The notes under the pieces: generated by a model
The model's database searches: none
What the model saw: only the letters and a program-made list of their open reading frames with translations
Told to the model about the DNA's origin: nothing
Part shown: piece after piece, positions 1 through 5,729 of the stretch
How positions within the stretch are numbered: the stretch's first letter is position 1
How the letters are laid out: every line of letters begins with the position of its first letter
Program-made: the position numbers and the translations under genes
DNA from: an uncultured Ruminococcus sp.
GTDB lineage: Bacteria > Bacillota_A > Clostridia > Oscillospirales > Acutalibacteraceae
DNA: 5,729 nucleotides
Assembly (NCBI GenBank): GCA_902773395.1
Contig: CACYEJ010000210.1
Location: forward strand, 1-5,729
Direction: 5' to 3'

Positions 1-1008
1 CAGCGTGAGCTTATTATCGGTGACCGTCAGACAGGTAAAACAGAGATTGCCATTGATACGATTATCAACCAGAAGAATTCAGACGTTATTTGTATCTATG
101 TTGCGATCGGTCAGAAAGCAAGTTCCGTTGTACAGCTTGCGAACGAGCTTGCACGAGCAGGTGCAATGGATTACACAATTATTGTTTCTGCATCTGCCGC
201 CGAAAGTGCCCCAATTCAGTATATTGCCCCGTACACAGGTTGTGCTATGGCTGAGTATTTCAGAGAGCAGGGCAAGGACGTTCTTATTATCTACGATGAT
301 TTGAGCAAGCATGCCGTTGCGTACCGCGCACTTTCTTTGCTTATACGCAGACCGCCGGGACGTGAAGCTTATCCGGGTGACGTTTTCTATCTCCATTCAA
401 GACTTCTTGAGCGTGCGGCGTGCGTTGCTCCGGAATACGGCGGAGGTTCTATCACAGCATTGCCGATTATTGAAACTCAGGCAGGCGACGTTTCTGCATA
501 TATTCCTACAAACGTTATTTCTATAACAGACGGTCAGATCTTCCTCGAAACCGAGCTTTTCCATTCAGGAATTATGCCGGCTATTAACCCTGGTATTTCT
601 GTAAGCCGTGTAGGTGGTTCTGCACAGCTTAAAGGTATGAAAAAGGTTGCCGGAGAGCTTAAACTTCTCTATTCACAGTATCGTGAACTCCAAGCGTTTG
701 CTCAGTTCGGAAGTGACCTTGATGCCGATACAAAGGCGCGTCTTGCCCTCGGCGAAAGAATAGTTGAGGTCTTGAAGCAGAATAGAAATTCACCTGTTCA
801 TGTCGGTTGTCAGGTTGCTATAGTTTATGCTGTTATCAACGGATATCTGAACGATGTTCCTGTAGATAAGGTTCACGATTACGAGGAGCGTCTTTATGAA
901 AAGCTCCAGAATGAGAATCAAGAATTCCTCAAGCGTATAGAGGAAAATTATTTTGACGACAGCGATATTGAGTCGCTTAAAGCAACGCTCGAAGAGATGA
1001 AGAGGTGA
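1..1008 (+). CDS. atpA: F-type ATP synthase subunit alpha, 5'-truncated by the window edge
   Basis: Alpha subunit of the F1 catalytic head at the inner face of the membrane; three copies alternate with beta and carry the non-catalytic nucleotide sites. The frame is open from base 1, so the gene begins upstream. The 335 visible residues start just before the Walker A loop GDRQTGKT (visible residues 7-14), so roughly the first 160 residues (beta-barrel and start of the nucleotide domain) are missing. Other family marks are the Walker B stretch IIYDDLSK (Asp 99-100), [41 protein letters not shown], and [10 protein letters not shown] with the arginine finger at visible residue 203. Family members often have Arg in the GIRPA segment; here it reads GIMPA. 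The C-terminal helical domain is complete and ends in EEMKR. The stop lies 4 nt before atpG, as expected for one operon. The identification is certain; an internal ATG at 166 is not the start. Confidence 0.98.
   Translation, partial: QRELIIGDRQTGKTEIAIDTIINQKNSDVICIYVAIGQKASSVVQLANELARAGAMDYTIIVSASAAESAPIQYIAPYTGCAMAEYFREQGKDVLIIYDDLSKHAVAYRALSLLIRRPPGREAYPGDVFYLHSRLLERAACVAPEYGGGSITALPIIETQAGDVSAYIPTNVISITDGQIFLETELFHSGIMPAINPGISVSRVGGSAQLKGMKKVAGELKLLYSQYRELQAFAQFGSDLDADTKARLALGERIVEVLKQNRNSPVHVGCQVAIVYAVINGYLNDVPVDKVHDYEERLYEKLQNENQEFLKRIEENYFDDSDIESLKATLEEMKR
1003..1008 (+). promoter_or_regulatory. Ribosome binding site for atpG inside the end of atpA
   Basis: AGGTGA is complementary to the 3' end of 16S rRNA (the anti-SD pairs with GGAGGTGA) and lies 4 nt before the GTG at 1013. 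It overlaps the last Arg codon and the TGA stop of atpA, so gamma translation is probably coupled to alpha. It supports the GTG start, since no in-frame ATG lies at the expected N-terminus. Confidence 0.75.
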
Positions 1009-1012
1009 TTTT

Positions 1013-1816
1013 GTGGGAGCAGATACAAAAGCACTTCGCACAAGAATAAAAAGCGTTGATTCCACACTTCATCTGACAAAAGCAATGGGGCTTGTTGCGT
1101 CATCGAAAATCCGCCATGCTTCTGAAACAATGAACAAAAGCCGTCAGTATTCAAATGCGGTAAGCGGCATTGTTGATTTGCTTACATCTTGCGGCGAGTG
1201 CAAAAAAAGTCCCTTTGTCAAAGGCAACGACAGCGATAAAACCAGAATTATTGTTATTGCAGGCGATAGAGGACTTGCCGGCGGCTACAACGCAAATGTT
1301 TTTAGACTTGCACGAGAGTTCGAGGGTGCGGAGTTTATTCCCATAGGAAAGCGTGCTTGTGAGCGTTTTGGCGAGGGCTTCGCTTCTTCTGAGAATTTTT
1401 CTTTGGAGGACGGTGCAAAGCTTTCAGCTCAGCTTTGCAAGGACTTTGCAGAGGGAAAATTTTCAAAGCTTGGTGTTATTTCCACAAAGTATGTTTCCAT
1501 TATGACGCAGGAAGCGAGGATTTCCTGGATACTTCCGCTTAGCTCTGACACAGCTAAAAAGAGCGTCGGAACTATATTTGAGCCGGACGAGCTGACGATT
1601 CTTAACGAAGCAGTTCCCGAATATGTAAACGGAAAGCTTATCGGATATATCCGTGAAAGCTATGCCAGCGAGGTTGCCGCAAGACGTATGGCAATGGACT
1701 CTGCCGGAAAGAATGCGCAGTCGATGATTGACAGCTTGCAGCTGGAATATAACAGAGCAAGACAGGGTGCGATCACTCAGGAAATCACAGAAATCGTTGC
1801 GGGCAGCGGCGAATAA
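1013..1816 (+). CDS. atpG: F-type ATP synthase subunit gamma (GTG start)
   Basis: Gamma forms the rotating central shaft that links the c-ring to the alpha3beta3 head. The 267-residue product starts with the family N-terminus: TKALRTRIKSV, then LTKAMGLVASSKIRHA, the first long helix of the coiled coil. The Rossmann-like middle domain contains the marker GDRGLAGGYN (Asp 85 to Asn 93). The C-terminal helix carries RRMAMDSAGKNAQ and the conserved terminal block from QLEYNRARQ to TEIV (243-262). It is somewhat shorter than the usual 285 or so residues, with the loss apparently in the middle domain rather than in the shaft helices. GTG at 1013 is chosen because it gives the canonical N-terminus and follows AGGTGA. 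The gene lies between alpha and beta in the standard F1 order. Confidence 0.97.
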   Translation: MGADTKALRTRIKSVDSTLHLTKAMGLVASSKIRHASETMNKSRQYSNAVSGIVDLLTSCGECKKSPFVKGNDSDKTRIIVIAGDRGLAGGYNANVFRLAREFEGAEFIPIGKRACERFGEGFASSENFSLEDGAKLSAQLCKDFAEGKFSKLGVISTKYVSIMTQEARISWILPLSSDTAKKSVGTIFEPDELTILNEAVPEYVNGKLIGYIRESYASEVAARRMAMDSAGKNAQSMIDSLQLEYNRARQGAITQEITEIVAGSGE

Positions 1817-1817
1817 T

Positions 1818-3237
<1,420 letters not shown>

Positions 3238-3238
<1 letters not shown>

Positions 3239-3498
3239 TGAGTACGTTCAAACTTGTTGTATCCAGTCCCGACGGAGATAAGTTCAAGGGTGATGCGGCT
3301 ATGCTCACACTTAGAGGCAGTGAGGGAAATTTGGCGATTTTGGCAGGACATATTCCTTTCATTACATCGGTAAAGCCTTGCGACTGTAAGATAGTTCTGG
3401 AGGACGGTACAGAAAAGCTTGCTCATGTTGACGGCGGTCTTCTTACCGTTTCCGAACAGAAGACAACACTGATGTCGGGAACATTTAACTGGAAATAA
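3238..3498 (+). CDS. atpC: F-type ATP synthase subunit epsilon, lacking the C-terminal helical domain
   Basis: Epsilon sits on the foot of gamma and joins the central stalk to the c-ring. The 86-residue product matches the N-terminal beta-sandwich: FKLVVSSPDG, then GSEGNLAILAGHIPF (Gly 30 to Phe 41, with the conserved GH-x-P at 37-40), and the last strands AHVDGGLLTVSE. It stops right after the sandwich, whereas the usual protein has about 130-140 residues with a two-helix hairpin that binds ATP and can brake rotation. Nothing in the 14 bases before the terminator could encode the hairpin, so this looks like a genuine short epsilon rather than a frameshift. The ATG overlaps the atpD stop by one base; a weak AAAGG (3223-3227) lies in the end of atpD. 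It is the last gene of the operon. Confidence 0.95.
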
Positions 3499-3512
3499 TG
3501 ATTTTTTATTAT

Positions 3513-3564
3513 AATACCGTACAGGAAGATTTAATAATTTTCTTGTGCGGTATTGACATTTTTT
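3513..3564 (+). terminator. Intrinsic terminator of the atp operon
   Basis: The arms 3513-3530 and 3537-3554 pair over 18 positions around a 6-nt loop (TTAATA). Fifteen pairs are Watson-Crick and three are G-U (T3520-G3547, G3524-T3543, G3528-T3539). A run of six T follows at 3559-3564. The wobbles exist only in plus-strand RNA; a minus-strand transcript would have A-C mismatches, so the hairpin favours the atp direction. The T run starts 4 nt past the stem, slightly further than ideal, so some read-through into the next genes is possible. Confidence 0.8.
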
Positions 3565-3580
3565 CGTAATATTGTATAAT
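3553..3580 (+). promoter_or_regulatory. Sigma-A type promoter for the deformylase/zinc-ribbon unit
   Basis: A perfect TTGACA (3553-3558) and a perfect TATAAT (3575-3580) are separated by 16 nt. Transcription should begin near 3587, giving a leader of about 40 nt before the ATG at 3626. The first two T of the -35 box are also the last two bases of the atp terminator stem, and the terminator T run lies in the promoter spacer. Confidence 0.85.
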
Positions 3581-3612
3581 AAATGTATGTAATGACAATT
3601 CTATTTTTTCAT

Positions 3613-3619
3613 AAGGAGA
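3613..3619 (+). promoter_or_regulatory. Ribosome binding site of the deformylase gene
   Basis: AAGGAGA lies 6 nt before the ATG at 3626. It decides against the earlier ATG at 3583, which is in another frame and sits only 3 nt after the -10 box. Confidence 0.8.
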
Positions 3620-3625
3620 ATATTA

Positions 3626-4036
3626 ATGATAAAACCAATAGTAAGAGATATGATGTTTTTAAGCCAGAAGTCGGAAAAAGCCACAAAAGCCGATATGAAT
3701 ATTATCAAGGATTTGCAGGATACATTGACAGCAAACAGAGAAACCTGTGTCGGAATGGCGGCAAATATGATAGGCTATAAAAAGCGAATCATAATTGTAA
3801 ACGTAGGTATTTTGAATATGATAATGGTGAATCCTAAAATAGTAAAAAAGGCTCATCCATTCGAAACAGAGGAGGGCTGTCTGTCTCTTGACGGCACACG
3901 TCCAACGACACGTTATAAGACTATTGAAGTTGAATTTGAGGATATAAGCTTTAACAAGCAGCGAAGAAAATTTACAGATTGGACTGCACAGATAATTCAG
4001 CACGAGATTGACCATTGCGACGGTATTATTATATAG
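3626..4036 (+). CDS. def: Peptide deformylase-like protein with an altered motif I
   Basis: Peptide deformylases are cytoplasmic metalloenzymes that remove the formyl group from the N-terminal Met of new proteins. The 136-residue product has motif II as EGCLS (83-87; Cys 85 is the metal ligand) and motif III as QHEIDH (125-130; His 126 and His 130 ligands, Glu 127 the general base). Motif I, normally G-x-G-L-A-A-x-Q, reads CVGMAANMIG (41-50), so Met 48 stands where the catalytic Gln (Gln 50 of E. coli) is expected. The protein ends just after HEIDHCDGIII, without the C-terminal helix of the roughly 170-residue classical enzymes. The N-terminus MIKPIVRD resembles the usual start. It is the first gene behind its own promoter, and the zinc-ribbon gene follows after 50 nt with no terminator between. 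The family assignment is firm; whether it acts as the main deformylase is uncertain. Confidence 0.88.
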   Translation: MIKPIVRDMMFLSQKSEKATKADMNIIKDLQDTLTANRETCVGMAANMIGYKKRIIIVNVGILNMIMVNPKIVKKAHPFETEEGCLSLDGTRPTTRYKTIEVEFEDISFNKQRRKFTDWTAQIIQHEIDHCDGIII

Positions 4037-4072
4037 CGTTGATGTGAATAGTTGTTTTTAAAATCTCTTATG

Positions 4073-4080
4073 GAAAGGGG
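4073..4080 (+). promoter_or_regulatory. Ribosome binding site of the zinc-ribbon membrane protein gene
   Basis: The purine-rich GAAAGGGG ends 6 nt before the ATG at 4087 and supports that start. Confidence 0.6.
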
Positions 4081-4086
4081 TAAAGT

Positions 4087-4734
4087 ATGAGCAGAGGATA
4101 TTGTCCGAATTGCAGTGAATTTTTTGAGAACGGCAAAATATGTGGCAGGTGTGGTGAGAAGCTAGTCATATATCCCGATAATATTGAAGAGCCTTACGAA
4201 TATAATAACGATGAGAGCAGAGATTCTGGATTGATTGACGTATATTCAAACAATAAAATATCTAAGCCTAAAATTATAGGTTTAGCCGCTTTATTGCTTT
4301 ATAATATAATTGGAATAATAATCAGTCTAAATATTGCAGATAAAATGATAAAATCAAATCAAAAGTTTCTTGTAAAAATAGAAGTATCTTATTTTTGGCT
4401 ATGGTTATTTTTTGCAATAAATATCGTATTGATTCTGGGTGCGGTATTTCTTCGAAAGAATAAATCAGTGCTTTGTGTAGTGGGGCAGGGCATTTTGTGG
4501 CTGATAACTCTTATGCTTTCGTTTGGCATTAAGGAACTAAACTATGACGATATGGCAGTTTCATGGGAGAACGGTGTTGTAACCAGCTTTGGAATGGGTA
4601 CAGAAGTAAGCCGTGCATTATGTGTTGCATCATTCTCAATAGGGCATTTGTTTGTTATTGCTTTGTGGATTGCGGCAGTGGTACTTGTAGCCATAGGCAG
4701 CTATCAGAATAGTGTTGGCGAAAATAATAGATAA
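4087..4734 (+). CDS. Zinc-ribbon protein with four predicted membrane helices, function unknown
   Basis: I do not recognise a specific family. The 215-residue product begins with a short zinc-ribbon: C6-x2-C9, nine residues, then C19-x2-C22, in the CPNC...CGRCG form common to many Firmicute membrane proteins. An acidic, Asn-rich linker (about 30-60) follows. Four hydrophobic stretches can be membrane helices: about 63-84, 102-122, 127-148 and 177-205. There is no cleavable signal peptide, so the ribbon probably faces the cytoplasm. The loop between helices 3 and 4 (about 149-176) is polar and contains Trp 160. Base composition is visibly more AT-rich than in the atp genes. It lies 50 nt after the deformylase in the same direction and is probably co-transcribed, but nothing ties the two functionally. 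The reading frame is convincing because of the ribbon, the SD and the helix pattern. Confidence 0.82.
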   Translation: MSRGYCPNCSEFFENGKICGRCGEKLVIYPDNIEEPYEYNNDESRDSGLIDVYSNNKISKPKIIGLAALLLYNIIGIIISLNIADKMIKSNQKFLVKIEVSYFWLWLFFAINIVLILGAVFLRKNKSVLCVVGQGILWLITLMLSFGIKELNYDDMAVSWENGVVTSFGMGTEVSRALCVASFSIGHLFVIALWIAAVVLVAIGSYQNSVGENNR

Positions 4735-4740
4735 AGAGTT

Positions 4741-4774
4741 AGGGGGTAAACCAAATAATAATGGTTCGCCCCCT
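4741..4774 (+). terminator. Hairpin just after the zinc-ribbon gene, possible terminator
   Basis: The arms 4741-4752 and 4763-4774 pair over 12 positions around a 10-nt AT-rich loop. The base is a run of five G-C pairs; there is one wobble (T4747-G4768) and one mismatch (A4748/C4767). It begins 6 nt after the stop codon, which is the right place for a terminator, but no T run follows on either strand. It could instead protect the mRNA 3' end or act with a factor. Confidence 0.5.
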
Positions 4775-4830
4775 TAAGTATACTCAAAATCTAAAAAAAT
4801 CTAGCATATTAAAGTTTTGATCAAACTATT

Positions 4831-5042
4831 TCAAAGGCGCCCCGAAGGAAGTGCCCTTGGGGTATTTGCGGGTTGAGGACAGAGCCCCGTCGCTGACGAA
4901 ACAAATCAGCGTAGAGAAATAAACTACCCTCAGCGAAACTGATCCACACTATGATAGAGCTAGATCAAAAAAAGCAACCCCCAAAATAAAAAACTTCCGG
5001 TTCAAACAAAAACAGGCAAGAGCTTGCGAATTGCCGGTCTGA
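4831..5042. repeat. Structured intergenic block, possible dispersed repeat or small RNA
   Basis: This segment is clearly richer in G and C at its left end than the AT-rich flanks. Inside are several hairpins: 4840-4843/4859-4862 continued by 4845-4848/4855-4858 with a one-base bulge; 4891-4896/4906-4911 (CGCTGA/TCAGCG, perfect); and 4930-4933/4939-4942. The plus strand also reads open in one frame from 4821 to 5039, broken only by TAA at 4920-4922, but no start codon there has an SD. The pattern suggests a mobile intergenic repeat of the kind found in Ruminococcus-like genomes, or a structured RNA. Both are inference; a single copy in this window cannot show repetition. Confidence 0.35.
5008..5038 (-). 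terminator. Intrinsic terminator of the helicase-loader gene
   Basis: Read on the minus strand, the arms at 5031-5038 and 5012-5019 pair as ACCGGCAA with TTGCCTGT. Seven of the eight pairs form, and five in a row are perfect (GGCAA/TTGCC). The loop is 11 nt. A run of five T (5012-5008) overlaps the foot of the stem, and a second T-rich stretch follows. It lies about 70 nt past the stop codon. Confidence 0.6.
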
Positions 5043-5049
5043 GAAAGAT

Positions 5050-5070
5050 AAGTGCTAAATCTTAACGCTT
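5050..5070. repeat. Inverted repeat in the 3' flank of the helicase-loader gene
   Basis: AAGTGCTAA (5050-5058) and TTAACGCTT (5062-5070) form a 9-position stem around a 3-nt loop, with one wobble and one mismatch. It sits between the next hairpin and the terminator. There is no T run, so it is more likely an mRNA 3' structure than a terminator of its own. Confidence 0.4.
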
Positions 5071-5072
5071 TC

Positions 5073-5093
5073 GAGTATAATTATACAATACTC
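5073..5093. repeat. Inverted repeat directly after the helicase-loader stop
   Basis: GAGTAT (5073-5078) and ATACTC (5088-5093) are perfectly complementary around a 9-nt AT loop. Two more A-T pairs outside (5070-5071 with 5095-5096) extend it past one mismatch. The loop is itself AT-palindromic. It starts about 12 nt past the stop on the minus strand. Confidence 0.45.
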
Positions 5094-5107
5094 AAATATA
5101 GAAGAGA

Positions 5108-5729
5108 TTAAGCTTCGTTTCTTTTGCGTTTTTTAAGTCTAACGTCCTGACCGATGAATTCAAAGTAAGTATGTTCACCGCCAATTCTTGATATCAAGCG
5201 GTCTGTGTAGTTCTTTTTTAGTTCATACATAGAATAGTTAGTATTTATAATAGTTGCTTTTTCCCTCGCCATACGAGTGTTTATCAAATTATAAATACTC
5301 GTTGTTGTAAAATGTGTGGAAAACTCCGTTCCCAAATCATCTAAAATAAGCAAATCACATTCCTCCAAATGACGCAGGGTTGGACGAGCAGAGTCACGAG
5401 AGAAATGCTCTTTTTCCAATACAGCAAGTATGTTGGGTGTTGAACAGTATATCACGCCATATCCTCTTTCAATAACACGTCTTGCAATCGCAAGTGAAAG
5501 ATGAGTTTTTCCTAAGCCTGTACCGCCTGCCATAAGAATAGACTTGTTGCAGCCGTTGAAGGTTTCCGCATAATTTTTGCAGTAGTTATAGATTTTTTCA
5601 AGCCTTGTCCGTGGCACATGACCGTTGCTGTCGGGCATATCTGAATAGTATTCAAGGCTAAATGTTTCAAAACTGGATAAGGAAAGAGGGGAAAGAGCAT
5701 TCAGCTCCTTAAAAGCGATATCTCTAAGC
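5108..5729 (-). CDS. DnaC/DnaI-like AAA+ helicase loader, 5'-truncated by the window edge
   Basis: Proteins of this family load the replicative helicase DnaB/DnaC onto single-stranded DNA during replication start or restart. The frame stays open to the window end, so the gene begins beyond it; 206 residues are visible, roughly the C-terminal two thirds of a family protein of about 320. The ATG at 5636-5638 is internal, because the 30 codons before it read on in the family pattern (FETFSLEYYSD). Using visible numbering, the Walker A loop is GGTGLGKT (68-75), followed by HLSLAIARRVIERGYGVIY; Walker B is LLILDDLGTEF (126-136), a sensor-like IINTN lies at 160-164, and conserved Arg residues are in DRLISRI (176-182). 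The protein ends in a basic tail. The chromosomal DnaC/DnaI type is favoured over the related transposition protein IstB, since no transposase or IS end is visible. Confidence 0.9.
   Translation of the reverse strand, partial: LRDIAFKELNALSPLSLSSFETFSLEYYSDMPDSNGHVPRTRLEKIYNYCKNYAETFNGCNKSILMAGGTGLGKTHLSLAIARRVIERGYGVIYCSTPNILAVLEKEHFSRDSARPTLRHLEECDLLILDDLGTEFSTHFTTTSIYNLINTRMAREKATIINTNYSMYELKKNYTDRLISRIGGEHTYFEFIGQDVRLKKRKRNEA

Larger units (their letters stand above)
4735..5107. other. 373-bp convergent intergenic region without a convincing gene
   Basis: This stretch separates the stop of the zinc-ribbon gene from the stop of the minus-strand helicase loader. It holds a GC-rich hairpin (4741-4774), a short palindrome (TTTGATCAAA, 4816-4825), a more GC-rich structured block (4831-5042), a minus-strand terminator (5008-5038) and two further hairpins (5050-5096). 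I find no SD-preceded reading frame of credible length on either strand, and no tRNA or recognisable riboswitch. Confidence 0.7.

Noticed and set aside
79..396. Minus-strand open frame of 105 codons opposite atpA
   Set aside because: It lies fully antisense to a highly conserved coding region, has no recognisable motif and no upstream SD. The same applies to other antisense frames opposite atpG, atpD, atpC and the deformylase.
3499..3512. A frameshifted C-terminal domain of epsilon after the atpC stop
   Set aside because: Only 14 AT-rich bases separate the stop from the terminator stem, and the region to 3600 has no helix-like coding in any frame. The short epsilon is therefore taken as genuine.
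3583..3780. Alternative reading frame starting at ATG 3583 over the deformylase gene
   Set aside because: Its start is 3 nt after the -10 box, upstream of the expected transcription start, and it has no SD. The deformylase frame carries the conserved motifs.
4039..4064. Possible promoter (TTGATG and TAAAAT) between the deformylase and the zinc-ribbon gene
   Set aside because: The spacer is only 14 nt and both boxes are imperfect. Co-transcription from the strong promoter at 3553-3580 is the simpler reading.
4779..4784. TATACT as a -10 box for a small RNA from the intergenic block
   Set aside because: No -35-like hexamer is found 16-18 nt upstream, and the site is crowded against the hairpin at 4741-4774.
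5076..5085. TATAAT on both strands inside the hairpin after the loader gene
   Set aside because: Neither strand has a -35 box at a workable distance. The AT palindrome is explained by the loop of the inverted repeat.
4735..5107. CRISPR array or tRNA gene in the intergenic region
   Set aside because: There is no regularly spaced direct repeat, and no cloverleaf with a T-loop TTCRA motif and matching acceptor arms.
5108..5638. Helicase loader starting at the ATG at 5636-5638
   Set aside because: The frame continues open to the window edge with family-like sequence before this Met, and there is no SD in front of it. The gene is partial.
5512..5700. Minus-strand 62-codon open frame overlapping the loader gene
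   Set aside because: It overlaps the AAA+ domain in another frame and has no recognisable features.
5108..5729. IstB of an IS21-type element
   Set aside because: IstB and DnaC/DnaI share the AAA+ fold, but the EFSTHFTTTSIYNLINTR-type sequence resembles the chromosomal helicase loader, and there is no transposase gene or terminal repeat in view.

Overview
The window looks like chromosomal DNA from a low-to-moderate GC Gram-positive anaerobe of the Clostridia, most likely a Ruminococcus-like member of the Oscillospiraceae. I base this on the style of the F-type ATP synthase proteins, the DnaC/DnaI-type helicase loader, the small deformylase with a Cys motif II, strong AAGGAG-type ribosome binding sites and consensus TTGACA/TATAAT promoter elements. 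The genus is inference only.

Layout. (1) Positions 1-3498, plus strand: the 3' part of an ATP synthase operon in the usual order atpA (alpha, 5' end outside the window), atpG (gamma), atpD (beta), atpC (epsilon). The genes are tightly packed: 4 nt between alpha and gamma, 18 nt between gamma and beta, and a 1-base stop/start overlap between beta and epsilon. They encode the F1 catalytic head and central stalk. (2) Positions 3513-3580: an 18-bp stem-loop terminator whose foot overlaps the -35 box of a near-perfect sigma-A promoter. (3) Positions 3626-4734, plus strand: two small genes read from that promoter, a divergent peptide deformylase and a zinc-ribbon protein with four predicted membrane helices. 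(4) Positions 4735-5107: 373 bp without a convincing gene, rich in inverted repeats, including a terminator for the gene arriving from the other side. Its central, more GC-rich part (about 4831-5042) may be a structured RNA or a dispersed intergenic repeat. (5) Positions 5108-5729, minus strand: the C-terminal 206 residues of a DnaC/DnaI-like AAA+ helicase loader, which converges on the zinc-ribbon gene.

Most of the window is core housekeeping. The points worth a second look are the epsilon subunit that lacks its whole C-terminal regulatory domain, the deformylase that carries Met where the conserved motif I Gln should be, the fused terminator/promoter between the two operons, and the structured intergenic segment. 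I did not find a CRISPR array, an insertion sequence, a tRNA or rRNA, or a recognisable new defence or mobile system.
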